Part shown: in pieces, positions 8,565-18,374 of the stretch
How the letters are laid out: each line of letters opens with the position of its first letter
Position numbering within the stretch: the stretch's first letter is position 1
Assembly: GCA_017424235.1 (NCBI GenBank)
Contig: JAFPAQ010000195.1
Span: forward strand, 1-41,161
DNA: 41,161 nucleotides
Direction of reading: 5' to 3'
Source of the DNA: Lachnospiraceae bacterium
Lineage (GTDB): Bacteria; Bacillota; Clostridia; Lachnospirales; Lachnospiraceae
Notes under the pieces: generated by a model
The model's input: the letters and a program-made list of their open reading frames with translations, nothing else
Told to the model about the DNA's origin: nothing
Database searches by the model: none
Translations under genes and position numbers: made by a program

Positions 8565-11495
8565 ATGAAGAGCAATACAAAAAAGATACTGTTCGGCGCT
8601 GGTGCTGCTATTGTAGTAGTCGGTGCGTGTTTTGCATTGACGAGAGATCGTCAAATGGATTTTCACAACAAATATGAGGGAACGGATCTGGTGGCAGATG
8701 TAGCTGGTATGGATAGAGAAGGAACTTATACACAATATCTTAACCAGTATGCGAATGCAGCAAGACCTCAAAAGAATGTTAAAGTAGATGTTCTTTCATA
8801 TGTAAAAGGTGAAGATGTAGAATTAAGTAAAGATTATGCAGATTCATTATATACAGGCAATGATTCAAAAGTTACCTGGGAAATCGATATTCCTGAAACC
8901 GGATTATACAATATATATATGGAATATATGACAGTAAAATCCAGAGGAGTGGAGATTGAAAGAGCAGTATATATAAATGATGAAACCCCTTTTGAAGATG
9001 CAGGGAATTTGTCATTCTCGCGCATATGGACAGATGATGGACCGGTTAAAGTAGACAATCAGGGTAATGAGATACGTCCTTCACAAAAGGAAGAATATGA
9101 CTGGCAGAGTACTTATTGTAAAGATGATATGGGATATATCATAGAGCCTTATCAGTTTTACTTCGAAAAGGGTAAAAACACTCTTACATTTGAAGCGGTA
9201 AATGAACCTATGATAATAAGAAATCTTGAAGTAAGAGGAGTATCTGAAAGCAAGACTTATGACCAATATGTCTCTGAACAGACAATAAGCGCAGGCGCAA
9301 ATGATTTTGTTACTGTTCTTCAGGGCGAAGCGGCACAGAGACGTTCAGAATCTTCATTATATGCCAAGTATGACAGATCTTCACCAACTACTCAGCCATA
9401 CAGTATCACTAATACAGTTATGAACTATACAGGTGGCGAGGCATGGAGAACTTCAGGTCAGTGGATTGAATGGGATTTTGAAGTACCTTCAGATGGAAAA
9501 TACCGAATCATGATAAAAGGAAGACAGAATTATGCACGAGGAAGCATTTCAAGCAGATGTGTGTATATAGATGATGAGATACCTTTTGATGAGATGAAGG
9601 ATGTGGCATTTAATTACAGTAATGACTGGGATTGCATGACACTTTCGGATAAGAACGGAACACCTTATGATTTTTATCTGACAGCCGGAAAACATACTAT
9701 CAGATTAGAGGCAACTCTTGGTGGTATCGGAAATGTAATGCAGGAGCTTGAGGATTCAACTTACAGATTGAATCAGATATACAGAAAGATACTTGTCTAT
9801 ACAGGTGCTAATCCTGACAAATACAGAGATTACAATATTGACAAGAAATATCCTGAAGTTATCGAGGCAATGGAGCTTGAGTCAAAGAGACTTTATCATA
9901 TAGTTGATGAGGTTGTTGAATATACAGGTCAGAAAGCAGATCGTATTGCATCAGCCCAGACTATTGCACAGCAGCTTGAAAGATTTGTAGAAAAGCCTGA
10001 AAAGATTTCTCTTGAGTTTACAACCTTTAAAGATAATATAACAGCTCTTGGTACTGCAATTCAGTCCATGAGCGAGATTAAGCTTGATGTAGATTACATT
10101 AAGGTATATGGCGAAAATGCTGATGTAAAAGTTGAAAAAGCAAATGCTTTCCAAAAAGCATGGCATGAAGTTAAATCCTTTGTAGCTTCATTCACTGTAG
10201 ATTATGATGCAGTCGGTGATGTATATGCAAATGATGATGAAGCGATTAAAGTATGGGTGCTTACCGGTAGAGACCAGGGTACAATACTTAAGACAATGGT
10301 AGATGATTCGTTTACTCCTCAAAGCGGAGTTAAAGTAAATGTTGAGATTGTAGCGCCAGATGCATTATTGAGTGCGGTAGTAGCCGGAAGAGGACCAAAC
10401 GTAGTTTTATCAATAGGTGCAGATCAGCCTGTAAACTATGCATTAAGAAATGCAGTTGAAGACCTTTCACAGTTTGATGATTACAAAGAGGTACTTAAAG
10501 ATTTTACTGAAAGTTCATATAGACAGTATTCGTTAGACGATCATCTCTATGCATTACCTGAGACAATGTCATATAATGTAATGTTTTATAGAAAAGACGT
10601 ATTAGAGGAATTGGAATTGGAAGTTCCTCAGACATGGCAGGATCTTATAGAAATGCTTCCTACAATTCAGGGTAATAACCTTTCAGTAGGTATTCCGACA
10701 GCCGCAGGAAGCAGTGGATCTGCAAGTTCAAGTACAGCAGTCGCATCATCTGCTCCTGACTTATCGATGTACTTCACACTGTTATATCAGAATGGTGGAG
10801 ATTTGTATAATGATAATGGTACAGCAACAATAATAAATGATGAAGCCGGTGTAGAGGCTTTTGAGGAATATACAAAATATTTTACAGACTATGGTATTCC
10901 GACAATATATGATTTTGTAAGCAGATTCCGTTCAGGTGAAATGCCAATCGGTATTACAAACTTTACAGTATATAATACTTTAGTTGTTTCAGCACCTGAG
11001 ATAAAGGGATTGTGGGATTTTACACTTGTACCAGGAACAGAAACAGTCGATGCAAATGGCAAAAAAGATATTGACAGATCTGCATTCATAAGTGGTAGTG
11101 CTACCATGATGATTAAAACCGAAGACCAGAAGCTTAGAGAAGATTCATGGGAGTTCATGAAATGGTGGGCAGACGCAGATACACAGGTAAGATTTGGACG
11201 TGAGATTGAAGCACTTCTTGGTTCATCCGCAAGATATGCTACTGCTAATATGGAAGCATTTGGTCAGCTGGCATGGAGTGCAAAAGATATTGAGGTACTT
11301 ACTGAGCAGTTAAATTACACAGTTGGTATAAGAGAAGTTCCTGGTGGATATTATACAGGACGTCATATCGCCAATGCAGTTCGTAAGGTAATCAATGAGC
11401 AGACAGATCCACGAGAGACAATTCTGGATTACTCAATTACAATCGACGAAGAAATTACCAAGAAACGTTCAGAGTTTGGTCTGCCGGTTGAATAG
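8565..11495 (+). CDS. Chimeric sugar-binding lipoprotein with two CBM-like domains
   Basis: A 976-aa exported protein. The ATG at 8565 follows GGAGG by 6 bases; an in-frame GTG upstream at 8535 lacks this. The N-terminus has Lys residues, a hydrophobic stretch and the lipobox-like VGAC (Cys22). Two related beta-sandwich, CBM6/35-like modules follow (about 60-225 and 250-405). The motifs VTWEIDIPETGLYNIY and WIEWDFEVPSDGKYRI correspond between them, suggesting internal duplication. A helical region spans about 410-555. A full CUT1-type solute-binding domain runs from about 560 (IKVWVLTGRDQGT) to the end, with a Gly/Ser/Ala-rich insertion near 718-735. The architecture implies polysaccharide grip plus oligosaccharide delivery. 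It is first in an operon with two permeases immediately downstream. Confidence 0.88.
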   Translation: MKSNTKKILFGAGAAIVVVGACFALTRDRQMDFHNKYEGTDLVADVAGMDREGTYTQYLNQYANAARPQKNVKVDVLSYVKGEDVELSKDYADSLYTGNDSKVTWEIDIPETGLYNIYMEYMTVKSRGVEIERAVYINDETPFEDAGNLSFSRIWTDDGPVKVDNQGNEIRPSQKEEYDWQSTYCKDDMGYIIEPYQFYFEKGKNTLTFEAVNEPMIIRNLEVRGVSESKTYDQYVSEQTISAGANDFVTVLQGEAAQRRSESSLYAKYDRSSPTTQPYSITNTVMNYTGGEAWRTSGQWIEWDFEVPSDGKYRIMIKGRQNYARGSISSRCVYIDDEIPFDEMKDVAFNYSNDWDCMTLSDKNGTPYDFYLTAGKHTIRLEATLGGIGNVMQELEDSTYRLNQIYRKILVYTGANPDKYRDYNIDKKYPEVIEAMELESKRLYHIVDEVVEYTGQKADRIASAQTIAQQLERFVEKPEKISLEFTTFKDNITALGTAIQSMSEIKLDVDYIKVYGENADVKVEKANAFQKAWHEVKSFVASFTVDYDAVGDVYANDDEAIKVWVLTGRDQGTILKTMVDDSFTPQSGVKVNVEIVAPDALLSAVVAGRGPNVVLSIGADQPVNYALRNAVEDLSQFDDYKEVLKDFTESSYRQYSLDDHLYALPETMSYNVMFYRKDVLEELELEVPQTWQDLIEMLPTIQGNNLSVGIPTAAGSSGSASSSTAVASSAPDLSMYFTLLYQNGGDLYNDNGTATIINDEAGVEAFEEYTKYFTDYGIPTIYDFVSRFRSGEMPIGITNFTVYNTLVVSAPEIKGLWDFTLVPGTETVDANGKKDIDRSAFISGSATMMIKTEDQKLREDSWEFMKWWADADTQVRFGREIEALLGSSARYATANMEAFGQLAWSAKDIEVLTEQLNYTVGIREVPGGYYTGRHIANAVRKVINEQTDPRETILDYSITIDEEITKKRSEFGLPVE

Positions 11496-11508
11496 CAGGA
11501 GGTATTTG

Positions 11509-12456
11509 ATGAAAGACGATACTAATTATATTTCAAAATATTTTACTTTGCGCAAGCACAACCTTAAGGTTGCCTTGCACAAAGCAAAAAATAGTAAAAT
11601 GTGCTATATGTTTCTGGCACCATACGCAATACTGTTTACTTTGTTCTACATACTTCCAGTGGTAACTTCCATTGTACTTAGTTTTACTTATTACAATATT
11701 TTGGAAAGTCCTTCATTTGTAGGTTTGCAGAATTATATCAACCTTATACTTCAGGATGATGTATTCCTGATAGGTGTTAAAAATACATTTCTTATTGCAG
11801 TAATAACAGGACCAATAGGATATATTGCAGCTTTCCTTTTTGCATGGCTGATAAACGAATTGCCACGATGGGTAAGAACAATCGCAGTTATTGTATTCTA
11901 TGCTCCATCAATTGCAGGTAATGTATTCGTAATCTTCTCTATATTCTTCAGAGGTGATGCTTATGGTTATGTCAATGCTATATTGATGGATATGGGAATT
12001 ATAGATGCACCGATTTTATGGCTTGTAAATCCAACATATATGCTTCCAATTTGTATGTTAGTTATTTTGTGGATGAGCCTTGGTACAGGTTTCCTTTCAT
12101 TTGTTGCTGGTTTACAGGGTGTAGACAGAGCACAGTTTGAAGCAGGATACATGGATGGAATCAAGAACAGATGGCAGGAGCTTTGGTATATTACACTTCC
12201 AAATATGAAGCCAATGCTTATGTTCGGAGCCGTAATGACAATTACATCTTCATTCGGAGTTTGTGATGTAACTATGGCACTGTGTGGATATCCTAGTACG
12301 GACTACGCAGCACGTACAGTTGTAACTCACCTTGTTGACTATGGTTCTACAAGATTTGAGATGGGCTATGCATCAGCTATTGCTACATTGTTATTCTTGG
12401 TAATGATCTTGTGCAACAAAGCAATTCAAGCAATTTTAAGGAGAGTAGGTACCTGA
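11509..12456 (+). CDS. CUT1 sugar ABC transporter permease (UgpA/MsmF type)
   Basis: A 315-aa inner-membrane permease. The ATG at 11509 has AGGAGG 6 bases upstream and lies 13 bp after the lipoprotein stop; longer in-frame starts would overlap that gene heavily. About six membrane segments are visible, the first at MFLAPYAILFTLFYILP. The ATPase-docking EAA loop reads EAGYMDGIKNRWQELWYITLP. It pairs with the next gene to form the channel of an oligosaccharide importer fed by the preceding binding protein. No ATPase gene lies in the window. Confidence 0.93.
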   Translation: MKDDTNYISKYFTLRKHNLKVALHKAKNSKMCYMFLAPYAILFTLFYILPVVTSIVLSFTYYNILESPSFVGLQNYINLILQDDVFLIGVKNTFLIAVITGPIGYIAAFLFAWLINELPRWVRTIAVIVFYAPSIAGNVFVIFSIFFRGDAYGYVNAILMDMGIIDAPILWLVNPTYMLPICMLVILWMSLGTGFLSFVAGLQGVDRAQFEAGYMDGIKNRWQELWYITLPNMKPMLMFGAVMTITSSFGVCDVTMALCGYPSTDYAARTVVTHLVDYGSTRFEMGYASAIATLLFLVMILCNKAIQAILRRVGT

Positions 12457-12457
12457 T

Positions 12458-13369
12458 ATGAGTAAAAAGAAAAAACAAGACGGGGCTAACATAACAAAGG
12501 TTAAACATACACCGGCTATATTAAAAAGAAGAAAGCCAAACCGTTCAAGAATAGGTGATTTTGCACTTTACATATTTCTTTTCCTTGTAGCCTTATTAAT
12601 GGTATTTCCTTTAGTTTTTGCAGTATCAAGTGCACTCAAGCCTTTGGACGAGTTATTTATGTTCCCACCAAAGCTGTTTGCACAGAATCCAACATTTGAT
12701 AACTTTGCAGATTTGTTCGTAACAATGGGCAAGTCATGGGTACCTTTCAGTAGATACTTATTTAATACAGCATTTATTACATTTGTAGGTACAGTAGGAC
12801 ATTTGATAGTTGCATCAATGGCAGCATTTGTACTTGCTAAATATGATTTTCCGGGTGGAAAGACATTTTTCAATATTGTTGTAGTTGCATTGATGTTCAA
12901 CGGATATGTAACAGCAATTCCAAACTATTTGATTTTAAATAAGCTTGGACTTATCGATACTTACTGGGCAGTTATAATTCCTGCATTTGCTTCTCCAATG
13001 GGACTTTTCCTTATGAAGCAGTTCATGGACGGTCTTCCAATGTCACTTATCGAGGCAGCAAAAATCGATGGTGCAAAAGAATGGACAGTATTTATAGATA
13101 TTGTAATGCCAAACGTTAAACCGGCATGGCTGACAATGATTATTTTCTCAGTTCAGGGACTTTGGAATAACAAGGCAGCAACATATATTTACTCAGAAGA
13201 AAAGAAGACTCTTGTATATGCATTACAGCAGATTCAGAGTGGTGGTATAGCAAGAACCGGTCAGGCGGCTGCCGTAACTGTAATCGTAATGCTTGTTCCA
13301 ATCGCAATTTTCATTGCATCTGAAAGTCAGATTCTGGAAACAATGGCAAGCTCAGGTCTTAAGGATTAA
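12458..13369 (+). CDS. CUT1 sugar ABC transporter permease (UgpE/MsmG type)
   Basis: A 303-aa partner permease, starting 1 bp after the previous stop, so translation is probably coupled. It has a basic N-terminal tail, about six membrane segments beginning near residue 32, and the EAA loop EAAKIDGAKEWTVFIDIVMP. The C-terminus ILETMASSGLKD matches the usual end of this subfamily. Confidence 0.93.
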   Translation: MSKKKKQDGANITKVKHTPAILKRRKPNRSRIGDFALYIFLFLVALLMVFPLVFAVSSALKPLDELFMFPPKLFAQNPTFDNFADLFVTMGKSWVPFSRYLFNTAFITFVGTVGHLIVASMAAFVLAKYDFPGGKTFFNIVVVALMFNGYVTAIPNYLILNKLGLIDTYWAVIIPAFASPMGLFLMKQFMDGLPMSLIEAAKIDGAKEWTVFIDIVMPNVKPAWLTMIIFSVQGLWNNKAATYIYSEEKKTLVYALQQIQSGGIARTGQAAAVTVIVMLVPIAIFIASESQILETMASSGLKD

Positions 13370-13382
13370 TGGGGGATGCGAT

Positions 13383-14918
13383 ATGAAGATTAGAAATAAA
13401 AAATTGAAAGCATTGGTGCTTTGTGCAGCAACTGCAATAATGACATTTGCATCGCCACTTACAGTAGAGGCAGGATATGGATATACATATAATTATGACT
13501 ACTGGGGAGATGTACAGTATTCTCCGGATGCCTATGAAGTTGGTGGGGTGTTTACATCATCAGAGCTTGGACTTGATACAAAGTTAAATGCACCTCAGGG
13601 AATGTTTGTTAGTGGAAGAAAAGTGTATATCTGTGATACAGGTAACAACAGAATAGTAGTACTTACAAGAGATACAGAAGAAAGCTTCAAAGTAGAAAAT
13701 ATTATTGAAAGCTTTAACTTAGGAAGCAATGCGGATACAGATGTTAATACATTTAATATGCCAACAGATATTTCGGTATCTGAAGAAGGCGATATGTACA
13801 TTGCAGACCAGAATAATAACAGAATAGTAAAGCTTGATAAAGACTTAAATTATAAGATGAGCTTTACAAAGCCGACAGATCAGACATTTGACCAGTCAAT
13901 AACATTCTTACCAAGTAAGATATCAGTTGATACTGCCGGACGTGTATACTGCATAGCAGTAAATGTTAACCAGGGTCTTATAAAATTTGAAAATGATGGA
14001 GTATTTTCAGGATTTGTAGGTGCTACAAAGGTAACCTACGAATGGACAGATTATATCTGGAAAAAGCTTGCAACAAAAGAGCAGCGAGCACAGATGGCAT
14101 CATTTGTACCAACAGAATATGACAATCTTTTTATTGATCACGAAGGATTTGTATATGTTTGTACAACAAATGTTTCAGAAGCAGATCTTGATTCCGGAGC
14201 AGCAACACCTATAAGAAGACTTAATATGATAGGAAATGACATTCTTGTCAGAAATGGCAACTATGAGATTATAGGTGATATAGAATGGGACAATGCGGCA
14301 GGATATGATGGTCCATCACTTATTACTGATATAACAGCACTTGAAAATGATGTATATGTTGCACTTGATAAGACAAGAGGGCGTTTATTTGCATATGATG
14401 ATCAGGGAAGAATGCTTTATGCCTTTGGTGGAAATGGTAACATGGATGGTTATTTCAAAAAACCGATAGCAATTGATCATATGGGAAATGACCTTCTGGT
14501 ACTTGATAATCAGGATTGCAGTATTACATTGTTTACAAATACAACATTTGGTAAGAATATATTCAAGGCAATAGAACAGTTCCAGTTAGGACAGTATACA
14601 GAGTCCGGTCAGAGCTGGCAGGCTGTAATGGATATGAACGGTAACTATGATCTGGCTTATATTGGTATAGGAAGATCCTTGTTACGTCAGAAAAAATATG
14701 GTGAAGCATTAGATTACTTTAAATTAAAGTATGATGAGGACAATTATTCAAAAGCATTTAAACAGTATCGTAAAGCATGGGTAGAAGATCATATCGGAAT
14801 AATATTTGTATTGTTCTTCCTGGTATTAATTGTTCCATTGGCAATTGGTAAGGTCAAGAAATTAAAATTTGAGATTGATACCGCAGATATCTTTAAATAT
14901 GAACATCTTAGAAAGTAA
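13383..14918 (+). CDS. Membrane-anchored NHL beta-propeller protein with TPR-like segment
   Basis: A 511-aa exported protein. The start at 13383 follows GGGGGA by 6 bases. A signal peptide probably cleaves after VEA (residue 30). NHL-type blades follow, for example LNAPQGMFVSGRKVYICDTG (from 68), FNMPTDISVSEEGDMYIADQ and FKKPIAIDHMGNDLLVLD. Next comes a short helical TPR-like stretch (YDLAYIGIGRSLLRQKKYGEALDYF), then one membrane helix (about 470-490) and a short basic tail inside. The propeller would thus face outward, tethered at its C-terminus. A role in binding a partner or glycan next to the importer is inferred from fold and position; no enzymatic motif was seen. Confidence 0.85.
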   Translation: MKIRNKKLKALVLCAATAIMTFASPLTVEAGYGYTYNYDYWGDVQYSPDAYEVGGVFTSSELGLDTKLNAPQGMFVSGRKVYICDTGNNRIVVLTRDTEESFKVENIIESFNLGSNADTDVNTFNMPTDISVSEEGDMYIADQNNNRIVKLDKDLNYKMSFTKPTDQTFDQSITFLPSKISVDTAGRVYCIAVNVNQGLIKFENDGVFSGFVGATKVTYEWTDYIWKKLATKEQRAQMASFVPTEYDNLFIDHEGFVYVCTTNVSEADLDSGAATPIRRLNMIGNDILVRNGNYEIIGDIEWDNAAGYDGPSLITDITALENDVYVALDKTRGRLFAYDDQGRMLYAFGGNGNMDGYFKKPIAIDHMGNDLLVLDNQDCSITLFTNTTFGKNIFKAIEQFQLGQYTESGQSWQAVMDMNGNYDLAYIGIGRSLLRQKKYGEALDYFKLKYDEDNYSKAFKQYRKAWVEDHIGIIFVLFFLVLIVPLAIGKVKKLKFEIDTADIFKYEHLRK

Positions 14919-14932
14919 GGAGGGATGAAGAC

Positions 14933-15589
14933 ATGTTTTCAGCATTGACTAATAAAGATACATATTCAAAATATATCGACAGCATGAAGTTCGCGTTTTA
15001 CTGTCTCACCCATCCGCTTGATGGTTTCTGGGATCTTACTCATGAAAAAAGAGGAACAATTGCGGCAGCAAATACGATACTTATTTTGACAGTATTGTCA
15101 AGAATATTAAAATTGCAGTATACAAGTTTTATATTTAATAAGGTTTACTGGCCAAAGGTAAATATATTCCTTTATATCGCAAGTATTTTATTTCCATTAG
15201 CACTTTACTGTGTAGGAAATTGGGCACTTACAACATTATTTGATGGAAAAGGAAGACTTTCACAGGTATACATGGCAACCTGCTATGGAATGCTTCCGTA
15301 TCCGGTAATACAGTTTCCACTTATCTTATTAAGTAATGTAGTAACAGTTGAGGAAGGTGCATTTTACAGCGTATTAAGTGCTTTATCACTGGTATGGGCA
15401 GGAATACTCATCATATCAGCTATGATGGAGATTCACGAGTATAAGCTTGGTAAAACAATATTTTTTACAATTGCAACAATATTTGCAATGCTTGTAATGG
15501 TATTTCTCTTATTGCTGTTTTTCAGTATGATAAGCCAGGGAATTGCATACTTCGTATCTATAGTGCGAGAGATAATGTTCAGGATGTAG
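14933..15589 (+). CDS. Yip1-like multi-pass membrane protein
   Basis: A 218-aa polytopic protein with AAGGAGGG 8 bases upstream of the ATG, 14 bp after the propeller gene. Five hydrophobic segments are apparent after a soluble N-terminal stretch with HPLDGFWDLTHEKRG, which resembles the start of bacterial Yip1 (PF04893) proteins. The role is unknown. Its position between the anchored propeller and the DUF5696-type protein suggests it organises a membrane complex around the importer. Confidence 0.75.
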   Translation: MFSALTNKDTYSKYIDSMKFAFYCLTHPLDGFWDLTHEKRGTIAAANTILILTVLSRILKLQYTSFIFNKVYWPKVNIFLYIASILFPLALYCVGNWALTTLFDGKGRLSQVYMATCYGMLPYPVIQFPLILLSNVVTVEEGAFYSVLSALSLVWAGILIISAMMEIHEYKLGKTIFFTIATIFAMLVMVFLLLLFFSMISQGIAYFVSIVREIMFRM

Positions 15590-15627
15590 CGTATCAGCTA
15601 TAAAAGCTATAAGAAAAGAGGATTAAA

Positions 15628-18222
15628 ATGAGCAAGGATATATCGGTAAGAAAAGAAGAATTTAAAGCCGCTGTAATCAAGCAGTTAAAAAGCCTTATCG
15701 GACCATTTATCATATTAGCGATAATTATAGCAGGTATACTCGTTATTACTTTCTGGAAAGAAGATGTAGAGGAAGCTGAAGTTATCAAGGTAAACGGATA
15801 TGAAGGTGAAGGTGGAGAAGTAGTACTGGAAAATGATCAGTTGAAGTTTGTAATGGATGAGACTACAACTCAGTTTTCCATTACTGATAAAAGCAGTAAA
15901 AAAGTATGGTATTCAAATCCCGAAGATGTTGATTCAGACAGCAAAGCATTAGACAATGAAAAGAGTAAATTGAAGTCAACTCTGTTGCTTACATACAGTA
16001 CTATAAATGGTGTTGATACATTATTTAACAATTACAGTTACAGTATCGAAGATGGTATTTACGGTATTGAAAAAGGCGATGATTATGTAAAAGTAAATTA
16101 TTCTATCGGTGATACAGAAAAGGAATATATTATTCCAACTGTTATAACTCTTGATAAGATGGATAAATTGCTTGCTAATATGTCAAAATCAGATGCGACA
16201 AGAGTAGGCGAATATTATAAAAAATATGATATAAACAAATTGGGTAAAAAGGATAACAAAGAAGAATTACTTGCTAATTATCCAATACTCGAAACAGAAA
16301 AAGCATATATTTTAAGAAGTACAACAAAAGACAACATTAAAGTTAAACTTGAACAGTATTTTGCAGATGCCGGTTATACAATGGAAGATTATAAGGCAGA
16401 CAAAGAGCTTGACATGACATCAAAATCATCTGATAAACCGGTGTTCAATGTAAATGTTGTATACAGACTTGAAGGCAATAGCCTTGTAGTAGAAGTACCA
16501 ATGGCAGAGATTGAATACAGAGAAGATTATCCTGTATATAACTTATCAGTTCTTCCGTACTTTGGAGCAGCCGGAACAGATGAAGAAGGATATATGCTTG
16601 TACCTGAAGGTGGCGGAGCGTTGATTAATTTCAATAATGGAAAGACAACACAGAACAGCTATTATGCAAACCTTTATGGCTGGGATATGGCTCAGGATCG
16701 TAAGGCAGTGGTACATGAAACAGAAGCTTACTTCAATGTATTTGGAGAGGCAAAAGATGGTGGTTCGTTCTTATGTATGATTGAGCAGGGTGCTCCATAC
16801 GCTTCAATTCAGGCAGATATAAGTGGTAAGAATCACAGCTACAACTTTGTAAATTCAGTTTATTCACTTGTACACAGAGAACAGTATGATGTAGGTGACA
16901 GAACTACAGCAGCAATGTTCGTTTATGAAGATGCTCTTCCTGATGAGAAACTGGTTCAGAGATATTATTTTATGGACACAGATAACTATTCAGAGATGGC
17001 TGACGGTTATAGAAACTATCTTATAAATAAATATGATGGTTATATGACAAAGAATGATGATCAGAATGCACCCGTAGAAGTTGAAATCGTAGGTGCTGTT
17101 GATAAAATTAAACAGATAGCCGGTATTCCGGTTTCAAGTCCACTTAAGCTTACAAGCTACAAAGAGGCAACTGAAATAATTCAGGAACTCAGTAATGAAG
17201 GAATGACAAATATGTCAGTTAAGCTCTCTGGCTGGATGAATGGTGGAGTAAGACAGCAGATACTTAAAAAAGCAAAACCGGTGTCAGAGCTGGGCAGTAA
17301 AAAAGACTTAAAGGCATTAGTAGCAAAAGCAAATGAGCTTGGCGTTGATGTATATCTTGACGGAATAACAAACTATGCAAAACACAGTGATATGTTTGAT
17401 GGATTTATGGCTTACACAGATGCAGCAAAATTTGTAAGTAAGGAAAAAGTTGAGCTTTATACATATTCAACAATTGATTATTCAAAGAAAAAGCGTCTTG
17501 AAACATATTTCCTCTTAAAAGGAAGTTTAATTCCACAGATGGCACAGAATCTTGTTGATGCATCAAATACATATAATGCCGGTGTTTCATTTAATGATTA
17601 CGGCAGCAAGCTTTCATCAGACTTTAACCGAAAAGATTTCTTGAGCAGACAGGCAGCAATGGTTAACCAGTCAGAGCACATTAAATCAATCAAGGATAGT
17701 GGAAAGAATATAATTATCAATGAAGGAAATGATTATGCGGCACCATATAGTGATCTTGTTACAAATATGGATCTTGCGGGTAGTGAATATACAATCATTG
17801 ATAAAAAGGTTCCATTCTATCAGATGGCATTGCATGGATTTGTTAACTACACAGGTGAGGCTCTTAACCTTACACAGAATCCGGAAGATGAATTATTAAA
17901 GTCAGTTGAGTATGGAGCAGGATTATCTTTCACAATGATGAAAGCTTCAACATTTGAATTACAAAATACTCTTTACACAGAGTACTTTGGCGCAAACTAT
18001 GATGCATGGCATCAGAAGGCAGTAGATATTTATACCAGATACAATGAAGAAATGGGTCATGTATTCAATCAGATGATGACAGGACACGAATATATTACAG
18101 ATACCCTTACCTGTACCACTTATGAGGACGGCACAAGAGTATATGTTAATTACGGATACTCAGATACAACCACAACAGATGGTAAAAATGTACCTGCAAG
18201 GGATTATCTGGTTATTAAATAA
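15628..18222 (+). CDS. DUF5696-type anchored protein, predicted TIM-barrel glycosidase-like
   Basis: An 864-aa protein with AAGAGGA 5 bases before the ATG. A single membrane helix near residues 24-45 (PFIILAIIIAGILVITFW) has no cleavage site, so the body should be outside. Residues about 55-330 are beta-rich and include LPYFGAAGTDEEGYMLVPEG and GGALINFNNGK, which I recognise from proteins annotated DUF5696. Residues about 500-800 alternate strand and helix like a TIM barrel. Acidic residues sit at predicted strand ends: Asp578 (VYLDG), Asp657 (VSFNDYG), and Glu699 and Asp702 (INEGNDY). That layout resembles retaining glycosidases, but no known family is assigned. It closes the first half of the operon. 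Confidence 0.75.
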   Translation: MSKDISVRKEEFKAAVIKQLKSLIGPFIILAIIIAGILVITFWKEDVEEAEVIKVNGYEGEGGEVVLENDQLKFVMDETTTQFSITDKSSKKVWYSNPEDVDSDSKALDNEKSKLKSTLLLTYSTINGVDTLFNNYSYSIEDGIYGIEKGDDYVKVNYSIGDTEKEYIIPTVITLDKMDKLLANMSKSDATRVGEYYKKYDINKLGKKDNKEELLANYPILETEKAYILRSTTKDNIKVKLEQYFADAGYTMEDYKADKELDMTSKSSDKPVFNVNVVYRLEGNSLVVEVPMAEIEYREDYPVYNLSVLPYFGAAGTDEEGYMLVPEGGGALINFNNGKTTQNSYYANLYGWDMAQDRKAVVHETEAYFNVFGEAKDGGSFLCMIEQGAPYASIQADISGKNHSYNFVNSVYSLVHREQYDVGDRTTAAMFVYEDALPDEKLVQRYYFMDTDNYSEMADGYRNYLINKYDGYMTKNDDQNAPVEVEIVGAVDKIKQIAGIPVSSPLKLTSYKEATEIIQELSNEGMTNMSVKLSGWMNGGVRQQILKKAKPVSELGSKKDLKALVAKANELGVDVYLDGITNYAKHSDMFDGFMAYTDAAKFVSKEKVELYTYSTIDYSKKKRLETYFLLKGSLIPQMAQNLVDASNTYNAGVSFNDYGSKLSSDFNRKDFLSRQAAMVNQSEHIKSIKDSGKNIIINEGNDYAAPYSDLVTNMDLAGSEYTIIDKKVPFYQMALHGFVNYTGEALNLTQNPEDELLKSVEYGAGLSFTMMKASTFELQNTLYTEYFGANYDAWHQKAVDIYTRYNEEMGHVFNQMMTGHEYITDTLTCTTYEDGTRVYVNYGYSDTTTTDGKNVPARDYLVIK

Positions 18223-18229
18223 GTGGACG

Positions 18230-18261
18230 GCAGGCATTAGCCGATGAGATTTAATGCCTGC
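18230..18261 (+). other. Intra-operon hairpin without T-run
   Basis: Perfect 10-bp inverted repeat (18230-18239 with 18252-18261), loop of 12, just after the DUF5696-type stop codon. No T-run follows, so it is not an intrinsic terminator. It may mark an RNA processing or stability point. Confidence 0.6.
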
Positions 18262-18281
18262 TAGTTACAGAAATGACTTTA

Positions 18282-18316
18282 ATATACAAAAACCATATAT
18301 AACAGTTTTTGTATAT
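18282..18316 (+). other. Second intra-operon inverted repeat
   Basis: Perfect 12-bp arms (18282-18293 with 18305-18316) around an 11-base AT-rich loop. The right arm contains five T in a row followed by GTATAT, giving a weak terminator-like shape. It lies between the two halves of the operon. Confidence 0.55.
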
Positions 18317-18374
18317 GGCAGCTTTGTTACTAAGGTTCAAAGTTTGCAGGTTATGGAAAGGCATGGTTATTAAT

